The translations under genes were made by a program, and so were the position numbers. Under the pieces are notes generated by a model, which searched no databases, was not told where the DNA came from, and saw only the letters and a program-made list of their open reading frames with translations. A stretch of 64,000 nucleotides of DNA from Protea cynaroides (taxonomy: Eukaryota > Streptophyta > Magnoliopsida > Proteales > Proteaceae): contig CM053269.1 of the NCBI GenBank assembly GCA_028583415.1, positions 59,819,007 through 59,883,006 of the forward strand, read 5' to 3'. This document shows, piece by piece, positions 24,001 through 35,250 of this stretch (position 1 is the first letter of the stretch; the number at the start of each line of letters is the position of its first letter).

Positions 24001-27000
24001 GGAAACTAAATGTGGATTGTTCTAAAATAAATGTGAACGAGTTTTTCTTGCATTACTTTATTCGAAGTGTTCTGTGCTTGTGTTAGTATTGTGTGTCTGT
24101 TATATTCTGTCTTACTAGGTTGGTTAGTTCACCCTTACAATCGATATCTCAGATGACGAGGACGTTGAAGAGGAACAGGGAGAAGTATAGAAGATGTGCA
24201 AGTTTATCTCATAGTAGTAGGAGATATTTATTTTTATTAAAATGATTGTATTAGGGCTTTATTTTTTAGGGGTTTAATTTTTATTTATTTATTTTTTGTG
24301 TAAAGAAAAATCACCTTTAGTTTTATGATTATTGTTTACAGACACTAGACTGCCTCCAGTTTGATTTCTGGAAACCTTTATTATAAGTATTAATCAAAGT
24401 TGAATTTTAATATAATAAAGTTTTGGGGTTTGATTTTCGAGCGATCGTTTGATCAACACCCATGAGCGTTGTACCTTCACCTTAATATGGGGTTTGGGTC
24501 ATGACATTTACCCTTGCCCTATAGCGTAGGAAAAAAAATCACCCTTACCCTTACAATAAGGTACAGGTAAAATCTCCCATTATTTGGCAATAAAAGCATC
24601 ATCAATGGTTTTTGGGTTGGGGAAATGGACCATTGGCCATGAACTTAGTAATATATATAGAAAATTCCCTAATTGCCCTACAAACGTATAATAGCTACAT
24701 GGGAAATTTCCCATTTGGCTTTTGGTAGGGAATCCCCATCTTACCCCCAAGGCAGGTAAATGGATTCCATTGCCAGCGTTACACACAAGTGAGCATATTT
24801 CCTATAGAAGAAAAAAAAAATAAAGAATGTCATAATCCCTTTGCAAAAGTTTGCATGCACACATTCAACCTTACAAGTTACAATTGGACACAGTTTAACC
24901 ATTAGGGCAGCCACTGCCACTGGTGCAAGTTGCACATGAATGAAACCTTCTCAAGCGGCTTTTTCTTTTATTTCCACCAGTTAGTGCTACCCCTAGGTTC
25001 GTACAAATGAATTCATTTCAAATTCTACCTTTTTATTTGATGGCATCTACTCCATGTATGGATGCACGCATAGCTGTTTAATAAAAATTAACTTTAATTT
25101 TACTATAAAACCAAATATCAACAAATCCAATGCTAAAATTTAAAATTAGTTTTACCAGTGGAAACAGTAGGCCATGATAAATACAAGGTTATCATAGAGA
25201 AGCATCTACACTTGAATAGGTTAAATTCCATACCTTTTTGGACTCAGCATAGAGCCCCATGCCAGCGACATAGAAAGGAACTTCACGGCAAAGTGTGGCA
25301 CCAGTCCCCCGAAAAAAACCCCTGATACCATCTTGATGCAAGGTACCAACAAATGCCTCACCTACATTGTCAAAAAGGCCAGCCTGCAACCTTTGCTTCA
25401 ATACCTCGCAAGGAATCCGCATTGTTGTTCCCAATATTGTACTGCAGAAGGATGCTATAGATTCAACCTAATTGACATAGCATGTCAATTAAGTTTCTTA
25501 GTTAGATAAAGGTGATATTTTCTTGCGGGGTATGCGTGCGTGCACAGATTAAAAAGGAGGACACCATGTAACAATGTTTTTGGGCATTTGGGTGATGTAC
25601 ATGTTGATCATTATCCCTATCCCTGTCCTCTTCTTCAAACCCAAAACCCTATCTTCATCAACAACTTTAATGATAGCTGATAAGCATATACCTGAATTGA
25701 GGTAAGTGTTGGAGCCACAGTTACTAATACAAGCTTGCTTGCTTCACACATTCCAGTTCGCAATCCATGGCTGTTTATCAAAAGAATCAATTATACAGTA
25801 AATAAAATGAGCCAAATTGCAAACCCAAGGGGAAAACAATTAACCTTGAAAATTGACCAAGAACAGTAGGGATAGAACCCCGATACAATCCCTGAAGTCC
25901 AATTTGAGGAAGCTTTGACAAAATTTCTGGGAAAGAGAGTGTTGAAGCTTGCACTTGAGTCTGATGAGTCAAAATTTTGTCATGAAAAAAGCCCAATAAT
26001 TTATAAGTTACAGAAAGACAAAAGATTGTCATAAGAATCAAAATCAAAATACATCCATTTCTAAGAACCAGTTTTCCATTGGTGGGCTTGAACAATGTTC
26101 ATTTAAGTTGATCAAAATTAGGAATGTCACAGCTACGATGATAAAACATTCTATATGGCTATCCAGAATTATGTTTTCCACTGCACACTTATAGTTTATA
26201 GAATCAAATAAATTGCTAGCCACTGAACCACCTCCCCCCCCCCCCCCCCTCAAGGAGTTCCATATAATATTAAACCTTGTCCAGTGATGTATCATTAGAC
26301 CATCACCAACAAACTTCTTACTTTTCATTGGTTTCCACATTGCTACCCAAGAAGACAAAACAAAATCGGATAACTGGGGAACCTATTCAGAACTTCAGAT
26401 ATACAACATCTGATAGTTGGTTTTGTTTTCTTATCCCTCTCTCTTCTGTTATCAGTCTACCTTGGAACTATCAAAGTTGATGCCTTCAATTTACTCCTTG
26501 TTATACCTTTACATGACTTATTCACCTAAACTGGAGCTCCATAATTAATTATTGTAGCAATTTAGGACACTGCAACAAAGACTACTTTTCTTCCACTTAG
26601 AACTCAATCATGTTCTCCCCATAATTAGACATATCTTCTTATGCAACCTTTCTAATCACATTCGGATCCACAATATAGGCAAACAGAAAGCATTGAGCGG
26701 AAGAAATGGAACTATTAATGTTTCTATTTTCAGCCTCAATGTATCTTTTGTTCTTCAGCCTCTAGTTGATTCATTCTAACACAGTAAACAAATGAAGGCC
26801 TAACTAGTGGTACCAGGTATCTCATACAAGCCCATGATTTCATTTTTAACAAAGTGCACTGCTCAACACCATCTTGTGGACCAATAGAAATGCTTCACTA
26901 TTGTAAAGAAAAGCCTTCAATTTCAATGAAATTTATAGAGAAGTCGGTATTTAGGTAACCTGTGACAAATGTCTAGTCCAATTTCCACGTAAGACATGCA

Positions 27001-30000
27001 GCAAAAAAAAAAAAAAAAATTCCACGCAAGACAGCTAGGCAGCCTACTATGCAAGAAATTATTAGCCAAAGAACTTGCCTTTACAGTATCTACAGGATGC
27101 ATTAGAAAAGCAGAGAGCGCACAAGAAAGCCCCCCTGCCAATGCAGATTTCAGAACACTACCAGCAGGAATTTCCACTGGCGGTGCAACAGAGGCAACAG
27201 TAGCATCTTCGAACCATATATTTCTGCAGATAAAATAGAAAGAAATATTGCAAATTTCAATTAATAAAATAACATGCTACAAAAATGGTCCATGACTATC
27301 CAACACTGCGTAAATAATAAAAGGGAAAGAGAGAGCGAGGATGCAGCTTTGATATCTAAAATATCTGTTGGGAATAGTCCCACATTACTAAGTCTGGAAC
27401 CTTGGTTGCCTTATATATGTGAGTCCCTCCACTTACTAGTTCAAATTTTTGAGATAAAACTTAACATGGTATCAGAGCTCCAAGTTCCCTCATTACAGTC
27501 ACCAAAAAGAGAGACCACGATCACCCAAAAAGAGAGACCACAATCACCCAAAAGTGGGACCACATTTGTCACATGTATTGCCACCCAAAAGAGGGGCAAC
27601 ACATGAGGGGGAGTGTTGGAATAGCCCCACATTGCTTAAGTCTGGAACCTTGGGTGCCTTATATATGTGAGAATCCCTCCACTTACTAGTTCGAACTTTT
27701 GAGATGGAAACTTAACAATATCACATGTGAAAATTTATCAATCTGAAAGTTAACAAAAATCTGTTATGTGAGAATCCCTCCACTTACTAGTTCGAACTTT
27801 TGAGATGGAAACTTAACAATATCACATGTGAAAATTTATCAATCTGAAAGTTAACAAAAATCTGTTGCACCCTTGGAAATGTCAAGGTAAACAAATATGG
27901 GGGAAATTGAACGTAAAAACTGTAATCACTGCATATAAAGCAGTATTCAGATGATCCGACTCATCTAGACAGAAGCAACATGCTGTTAAAACGAACATCA
28001 TTGTCAAAATGAAAAGCTGAGAAATGGGCTGCATAAAGCTCTTGTGTGTTTCACTGTTCATTTTGGTCATTGATAAAAGAACCTAATCAGGAAAGGTGAA
28101 AAAACAGTTACTACTCCGTAATGAACAAAATATGTGTTATACGGATGCAGATGTTGGTGTTGTAGTGGCGTTGGAGTCCGAGTCCAACATAGTCAGGGGG
28201 TGTTGGGCTCAACAAACCCCAAAACAGGACTTCAGGATGGGTGGAAATGCATATTTCTTAATATTTTTTAATATATTAAAAAAATACTGACTACTATTAT
28301 ACTAGAAATCTCATAAGTGTTATTAGACAGGGTCAAACCCCCACTGTTATTTTACTAACTTATTTTTTAATCTCAATCATTAATAAATCATTAATTTAAT
28401 ATATTGATTAATAGACTACCATAACAGTAATTTATTACCGAATGCAGAAGCAACATATGACCCCAAAGGAAATAGTCTGACCAAGTAATCATCATCAAGA
28501 ACCTTGAGGTTTTGAACTGCAACCCCAAAATAACGAGAAAACTTCGAAAGGGTGAAGAAAGAGCTCATGACCCTACTAAAATTCAATAAAATTCAAAATA
28601 TATAAATGAATAATTAAGATTAAAATCCCTAAACGTCATAGAAAGAGACACAGAAGTTGACAAAGAGCAATAGGAAGAGATATAGATCCAGATCTGCTGG
28701 TACTGCAGTTGCCTTATGCTGTTTGTTATTCTAATTTTCCAGATCTGATGCTTCCATCTCTTCCCCGTAAAACCAGAACTTGCTCCAAACCAAACCTGAC
28801 CAATCAATCCTCTTTCTTTGGCCTTGATCTGTTATTAAAAGCAGAAAATTCTTCTGCTGCATTTTTACCCATCAAAAAGACGTTATGTTCATAAATTTAA
28901 TCTACTTTGTTCCCCTTTCTTGCTTCTTGAACTGGCAAACCATTCTCCGAAAAAACCTTACCCTTAAATTCTGTTGTAGATCATCACTGGTCGTAAATAA
29001 CATTATTTTTTCGAAAGTAAATATTTTTTTCTAGAGTAAAAATTTCAAAATGATTTTTAATAGCCAAGGTCCATACTCCATAGCTAACGTTGTGCACTCT
29101 GGGTCTATTCAATATCTACTATATATAAAATAGAGAGATGAGTAGAAAGCCCCAAATCTAAGACAAATAACTCCACAAGCACATACAACTTACCACCCCC
29201 CCCCCCCTCCATGGCTCCCCCTTCTATCTGAGCCCTCCCTTCTCTCCTTTCTCTTCATTTTTTTTATTCCTTTTCTGGTTTCCCTCAAAGTCCTCATCAG
29301 CACCTTTTCAGTCAGAAAGGGCAAATTTCATTGGCATACCAAGATATAAGACAACATGCTATGTTCAAATGACTGACGAAGTTGCAAATCTGTTTGCTAA
29401 AGCTTAAGGGTAAGAATTCAAAGCCAATGATTTAATAACTGAAACAAAGTGGGAAAATTCTCAGATCTTCAGCAAGTCAACATAAGAGCAAGGTTCAAAG
29501 CTTCGGTTTCACCAGCCATTTTGTTGGCTAGCAAAACCAAAACCTGCCGGTGAAATGGGCAAATTTGGATATTTTTCAGCAACATTTTCCATACCATTTG
29601 GTGGTCAAATGGCCATATTTAGGGCTGAAACTTCATGGAAACCTTAATTAATCCTCTATAAACATGTGTGAACGAACCCTTGAGACCACTAAAACAACAA
29701 TGCAGCTATTTCATAAATTTTTCCCCCCTCACTCTTATATATTTTTTTTCTTAACTAAAAAAAAAAATTTCTAATTTTTAAAATTACTAATACCCTAATT
29801 CAACAAAATCAAATATGGGACAACATATTAAGCACCATATTCGCTTCAAAAAAAACCAAAATTACTTTCAGTATTTTTCACTAATTTTCAAACAAAAACA
29901 GGAAAATTTCCCTATTTCTATTTTAAAAATACTAATTTTAAATCCAAAAGTTCAAAAAATATTTTACTGTCAGAAAAATAAAACTGACTCCGTGAGGTCG

Positions 30001-31388
30001 TAGATGGCCCAACGGTGTTTAACATATATAAAATTGATCCCCAACCAATAAAATATTAATCCTACTTTTTTTCAAAAAATTGGTGCAAGAAAATACATTT
30101 TTATTTAAACCAGAAAATTAAAAAAAAAATATCCGACATTGTGAGGCCGTAAATCTGCATCCGGTGTCTAACAACCACTAGGTATTATTGCAGAATTCAT
30201 TTTGGAGAAAAATATATACCTTAAGTTTGAATCTGGCCAAATCTTCATCAAGCTTCGGCAAATGCTGTTGTAGATATGATGTGGTCACCCCAGCAACTTA
30301 CTCCAGTAGGCAGCTGAGTTCGCAAAAAGTTGAAATTCGGACCTCCCAGCAGTATTTGGCGAAACCAGTGAACTTCTATTCAAATGGGTCAAAATTTTGA
30401 CCCTTTTCACTAGACACCTTGTATTTATACTTTACTAAAAACCATTTCAGCAAAATCGATAGCGGTACCAAAATTTCGACCAATATATGATAAAACTCTT
30501 GAGTGGCATGTGGTTTCATTTCAATGGCTCAAGAAATAGAAAAAATTTTGCCAAAATTTGTGAAATTTTGGCAAAATTTTGGACCATGCATAGAGAGTTT
30601 CTACTCAGCCCCATCTGGAGAAAGTTCCCAAGAAAGCCCGTTTCTGCCGCAAGAAATGTTAGGTAGGGCTGCAACTTTGTGGGTGGACCTCAGAGTCACC
30701 TACACACATTAAGTTTTAGCCAAATCGGAATTGGCTAGGTGCCAAAATTAGTGATTGAAAATTCAGGAATACAGAAAAGGTGAAAAGGAAAATATGGACG
30801 GCTGACAAATACAAGCATGTATGAACATACATGGGGGCATTCGATTGAATTTGAGTCTGAAACTTGAAATATGGTTGATCTAAACCAGTCCCTACATATC
30901 CAACGGTTGGAATTGCACGATCAGCTTCCAGGTGGCAGACGTAGGTGGGCCATCTGGATAACCTCTCAACATGACCCTGCCTAGAAAAAATTTACCTGTC
31001 AACATGGTAAAAGATCGTATACAAAGCTATCTCTATTTGGCTTGCAGGCATTGTAGGGGTAGGCAAAATGCTTTTCCAAAAAGGCACGGTTCTTTTTTCC
31101 AAGTCTAAAGGTATATAGCTTTTGAAACATAACTGTCCAGTTTCCCATATTAGAAGTCCACCCATTACACCATCCTACCCATGCACATGCATATGTTTTT
31201 GCCACCACAGGGGAAGGGGGCTCAAGCAAGCAGATAAATTCAGGCATATTTAGTAGGCAGACCATCACATAATCTCAAAGTTTCATGAACAGTTTTATAT
31301 GGCTTCTAAAGTATTATTTTAGAAACTAGAAGAAAACCGAGAGTAATCTTTGCTAGAATGACTCAAAGACATGGAGACAGTGTGTCTT

Positions 31389-31458
<70 letters not shown>

Positions 31459-34400
31459 TAAATTAACCTTAATCATCAATATCATTATTATTAAAAAGTT
31501 CAGATGAGCCCCATTGAAGTTTTAGTACAAAGGCATTAATGAAAAATAGAAAGAACTGATCAATAAAGACCCAATAGCATATCTCTAATATGGTTTGTGA
31601 TCCATATATTGGCTTGGTAACAAGATTTTACCACAAGCCTGAATAAGTTTTGTAAAGATCCTATCAATTTCTATTAAGTGAATCCATTTGAATAGATTTA
31701 CGATCTTCCAGTCTTACACTGTTATCTGTAGTACTGTATAACTTCATAAGATATAATTCCCGAGGATTACAGGTCAAATTCTACTATGGGGTATACCCCA
31801 ATGATTTTTTACTCCTTTTGGCATGATTTCGTTCTTTCCAAGCCTCACGGATGGACCAAGTCCACAAGTAATTAGAATGGTCCATTCTTAAGGAGGAAAA
31901 TTTTAATTAAATTAAAGAAACTTGAATTCTTCTACCAAAAAAAAAAAAAAAAACTAAATAATAACATCATTAAAACTTCTCAAACTGTGCACAAGTAAAA
32001 GTCCCATTAAACTGAACAAGTGAAAATATTCTTATTTGAAACCAAAGTGGGTTTAGGGCATACTCATCTTACCGAGGATCATATTCAACAGCGTTATCTT
32101 CATTGGCTGGAAGTCCAGCATTTTTAAGGGACGTTGATATTTCACTCTTTTGCAGTAATCTTCTCTTTCTCATGGCAACTTTAAGATCTTCTATTGTTAC
32201 CTGGCCATCTTGATCTCTATTGAGCTCCTCAAAGTTCCGCCTTCCTGTAAGCACATATCAGCAGTTTAAAGTCAGGATTACTCATTAAGACATGACAATA
32301 ATCAGAGATACATTCCTATCCCTTATAAACCCCCAGGGCCGCACAAAGAATAAGGTAATTAATCAAATGGATGAAGCGACAAGTGAACAGGTTCTAAATT
32401 AGTGTGCTTTCTGCAAAAGTGTCTGTCTGGGTAACACATCCATGAAATATGATGACTATAGACATTTAAAATTGACCGAGTCGATTGAAGAGCAAGAATC
32501 CATGTAGCCAACCCCATTTAATTGAGATAAGACTTGCTGTTAACGCTGTTGTTGTTGTATGAAGTTTGCTTGACATAAAAATAAAATGTTGTTGAAAACA
32601 ATGGGGATATTGGATTAGCTAAAGTCAGTAACAGTCATTACATAAAATAATATTTAAATAAAGTGCTTAAATAAATGTCAAATTAACTTCATGGCACTTC
32701 AAATAGCAACAAAATAGTTTTCTGGTGATTATATATTTGCACAATTTTCATCTTTTCCTAATAGGAAACAAAAATAACGATATAATTTAGAAAATTAAAT
32801 TGTGTTATTTTTCTATTTATCAATGTCAACTTGATTTTACCCATTTAAAAATGTTAACTTGACATCATTTTATAAGTTATCGAGTTTCTTTCCATCGATA
32901 CAATGACAGGATTGGATTTTTAAATGCTTCAGTATATAGTTGAATGTCCTACTATTGCCAATGTCGCAGCTTTGTTGTGTTAAAAAAAAAAAACTCCATT
33001 TCTGATACCATACAAGGGAGAGGGTTTCCCACAACACCGGTGGGGGGAATATCGCATGCCACACCAATGGGGGCACAGGAAACGGAATCGTCAATATGGG
33101 GCCCACACTGTCAGGGAAGAGAGAAAAAACGTCGGAATGTGATAGGGCATGGGAATGGATCCCCACCCTAATAGCGTGGGGATCTTTTTCCCATTCTATA
33201 ATTATCACCATGTTATGTTCTTTCTGAAAAACACTTCCATGATTGGATCAAAGTTCTTTTCCACTCATGAACTCATTCTTGTTGACAGTCCTTTATTCAC
33301 TTACATTTGTGTCTTACATAAATGCTTAATTAGCATCGAAGAATCCCATTTTAGAAAGGCATAATGTAGTATGAACTATATGCAGTTATGTGGGTATAAA
33401 GTATAGCATAGCAAAGAACCACAATCCTCCAATCAAAACCTTGCTGGCCACACAAACCAGCTTCAGCATTGAGAAATATGTAAATATAACAGCTCAAGAT
33501 AATAGGTGAAGTGGAAGCCATAGAAGGGGATTAATGACTCATCTCAAGGTTGTGCTCTCAAACTGCAACCCAGAATTAACTGTTAACTAATTGGTTACAG
33601 AGGTACTTAAGAACAAAGTTACATACCTGCAGACTGAGTATACATGAAGAAATCTTGCACAGAGAATAACTTTTCCTTGTCAGGATGGTCTTTAGAGGAC
33701 TTCCCTAACTGAGGGAGACGCTCAATCAATTCTGTCAATGAAACAGTAGAGAGTGTGGACTGCAATAGCTCAACATTTGATAATGGAATATTAAGCAACC
33801 CATTTGCAAGCTTTTGAGGCGAACTACTTTCTGTTTCTTCCCTATTACCATCCCTATTACCAGCAGAGACGCCTTCTTCTTTGACAGAAGAAGTTACCCC
33901 TTCCAGACTTCGTGGCGCACCTCCGAGTCTTGCAAACCTCAAGTTCCCGGGAAAGTAATCAACGTCTGCCTTTTTTACTTTAAGGATACCTGTAATTACC
34001 CCTAAGTGATCAAACTTAGGCAAATGCAAAGTAGTTTCAGCTTGACCAAAACTCTTATGACATGTCTGATGGTTATCCTGCTCGAATTTCTGAAAATTTT
34101 TGGTGAACTGGTAAAATATTAAACCAATGCGGAGTTCCATAGACAAACTGTCTCCTCCCTTACAAGTTGTGCCCGTTTTATGAAATGAATCAGCAAATTG
34201 ACCATATTCCCTCCGCTTCGGTTTAGATGCAGCCCCCGATGAAGTTGACTCTTTGCATGAATCTGAACAATAACGGTCTTGGGCACCCTGTTTCTGAAAA
34301 CGCTTCCTTCCGTGAAAAACTTGAACAAAACGGTTAAGCAATAAAGACCAGGTAACTGCAAACCGCAAGGAATTAGTGCAAGAGACGTTTCCAACTGAGT

Positions 34401-34737
34401 CCTCCTTGGAACCTTTTTTCAGAACTTCGACCCTGCGGTCATTGGCTCCGGAGTTGGGTGAAAATGTTCCCAATAACGTCTTTATCGGAAATCTTATCAA
34501 TACGTTTTTCTTTATGTCATCAACAACAATAGCGTCCTCGCATTGTCTACTGTTTCCGACAGCGACATTCAATTTGGGGAACAGTTTGTGATTATTCGCC
34601 CCACTAAAGGGACCCTCCCAGCACGACTCTATATCCTTCACAGCGCGACGAATACCAGATTCAAGTGGTGAAAGAGCACCCTTAACCGTGTGAAGAGACT
34701 TAAAGAAGGAATCTATCTGGTCATTCGCAGACACCAT
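15043..34737 (-). CDS. Mitochondrial carrier with EF-hand, SAMTL-like, copy B (complete, seven coding exons)
   Basis: Exons: 34737-33627, 32244-32073, 27223-27079, 25960-25845, 25770-25692, 25467-25234, 15336-15043 (stop TAG). Lengths 1111, 172, 145, 116, 79, 234 and 294 nt join in frame to 716 residues. Three solute-carrier repeats are marked by HPVDTVK (470-476), IPCEVLKQR (from 559) and TPFDVIKTR (from 650), the P-x-[DE]-x-x-[KR] signature of mitochondrial inner-membrane carriers. The N-terminal 370 residues match copy A; exon 2 keeps only one EF-hand, with loop NRDQDGQVTIED, after losing 153 and 93 nt in frame. Intron 3 begins with GC (AAG|GCAAGT). Intron 6 is 9.9 kb and full of nested retrotransposons. 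Usual family length is about 820 residues, so this copy is short. It may be a working divergent paralogue or an early pseudogene; no stop or frameshift was seen. Confidence 0.85.
17865..19513 (-). mobile_element. Short non-autonomous LTR element (TRIM-like), very young, nested in Copia gag
   Basis: LTRs at 17865-18624 and 18765-19513 (about 750 bp) flank only 140 bp of internal DNA. In minus orientation the primer-binding site TGGTATCAGAGCC is at 18762-18750, two bases from the LTR, and a polypurine tract AGCAGGGGAGAGT abuts the other LTR. Target duplication AAACT is at 17860-17864 and 19514-19518. The LTRs differ only by the T-run length and about two substitutions. No coding capacity. Each LTR has a degenerate tandem run of GATCTTG(C/T)GA and GATCTGAT motifs and a long T-run. 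Confidence 0.88.
20347..20502. mobile_element. Small MITE of the TTGTCAAGG family, inside the Copia integrase
   Basis: Terminal inverted repeats AGTTGTCAAGGC and GCCTTGACAACT, with an interior of AAGGCG and GGCGCC-like repeats. It splits the integrase sequence between SDV and WGS/P. Same family as 49845-49966. Confidence 0.75.
26231..26249. repeat. Poly-C run
   Basis: About 17-18 consecutive C residues in intron 3 of copy B (CCTCCCC... to CCCTCAAGG). Confidence 0.8.
27073..27078 (-). other. Non-canonical GC donor of copy B intron 3
   Basis: The exon ends GTAAAG and the intron starts GCAAGT. A GT donor nearby would break the frame, while joining to ACTCAAGTGC at 25960 gives the expected DTVKTQVQAS of the carrier family. 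AAG|GCAAGT is the classic strong GC-AG consensus. Confidence 0.8.
27366..27717 (+). mobile_element. 352-bp TRIM retrotransposon in copy B intron 2
   Basis: LTRs of about 101 bp at 27366-27466 and 27614-27717, starting TGTTGG and ending CTTAACA. Primer-binding site TGGTATCAGAGC is at 27467-27478, polypurine tract GAGGGGGAG at 27605-27613, and target duplication ATATC at 27361-27365 and 27718-27722. The internal 147 bp consists of short AAAGAGAGACCAC(G/A)ATCACCC repeats; no protein. The LTRs differ at several bases, so it is older than the element at 17865. Confidence 0.92.
27665..27866 (+). repeat. 101-bp tandem duplication covering part of TRIM LTR and flank
   Basis: Unit starting ATGTGAGAATCCCTCC is present at 27665-27765 and 27766-27866, with no difference seen. 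It contains the end of the right LTR, the target duplication and 43 bp of host DNA, so it happened after the TRIM insertion. Confidence 0.9.
29491..30588. mobile_element. 1.1-kb insertion in copy B intron 2, absent from copy A
   Basis: Copy A has the empty site (CATAAGAGCAGAATTTCTAG, 1564-1583). In copy B this is interrupted after CATAAGAGCA (29490) and resumes at CATAGAGAGTTTCTA (30589). The flanking 9-mers CATAAGAGC and CATAGAGAG suggest a decayed 9-bp target duplication, as made by Mutator-like elements. Ends GGTTCAAAGCTTCGG and the complement of AAATTTTGGACC are weakly inverted. The interior is rich in AAATTTTGG-type motifs and has no transposase. Confidence 0.6.
31394..31457. repeat. (TA)32 microsatellite in copy B intron 2
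   Basis: About 64 bp of uninterrupted TA repeats; the matching place in copy A (2380-2390) has none. Confidence 0.95.
33001..33195. mobile_element. About 190-bp MITE-like insertion in copy B intron 1
   Basis: The aligned copy A sequence (CTCCATTTCCAAAATTCTAC, near 9064) is continuous, whereas copy B has 190 GC-richer bases between CTCCATTTCT and ATTCTATAATTATC. The ends GGGAGAGGGTTTCCCAC and, inverted, GGGAAAAAGATCCCCAC resemble each other, typical of a small non-autonomous DNA transposon. Confidence 0.6.
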
Positions 34738-35250
34738 TACTAATAAAAGATACAGCAACTTTAGATTTAATAGTGCAAATCAAGCAATTCTTGCCCTGCT
34801 GAATAGAATCACAATAACATCCGACAGGAGCAAAGCACGAAAAACAAACGATTTCACCCGCCAGACCGTCAATTTCAAAATGAAATAAATATAATAGATC
34901 CTCAAAATTCAGTCGTCCAACTCCCAATCAACGAGCGAATGAGATCTGTTGAAAGAAACAGGCCGATCAAAATCATGGACGGTAGTCGGAAATTTCCTCC
35001 ATCGATACACTTCGACGCGAGATTAGCTGATTTAATTTCTCTTATTCAAATTCAGAGATGACTTTTAGCGACGAAATTCCATCAAAAATGACCGAAATCA
35101 GTGAAGATGAAGAAAATGAGACGAACAGAGGCGACGGAATTATTTCATAAACAACGATCGCACAGTTTGTTAAATTTTAAATTTCCGCATAATGAATAAA
35201 AAAAAAAAGAGTCATAAAGCTGACTCGATGACCTAGCAGCACACACCAGA

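Larger units (their letters stand above)
15925..24506 (+). mobile_element. Ty3/Gypsy LTR (3' LTR with a scrap of internal region), interrupted by Copia element
   Basis: The LTR begins TGTAACATCCC at 16005 and ends GGGTCATGACA at 24506; with the Copia insertion removed it is about 1.76 kb. Directly before it is a polypurine tract GTGGGGAGGA (15995-16004) and the end of an open frame (FRGQTFYVGRM, stop inside the LTR) as in plant Gypsy pol ends. No 5' LTR or other internal sequence is present, so the element is badly truncated. Lies in intron 6 of copy B, antisense to the gene. A second repeat-like patch (16130-16230, TTTAAAATCTCGGCGAGATC) sits inside the LTR. Confidence 0.6.
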
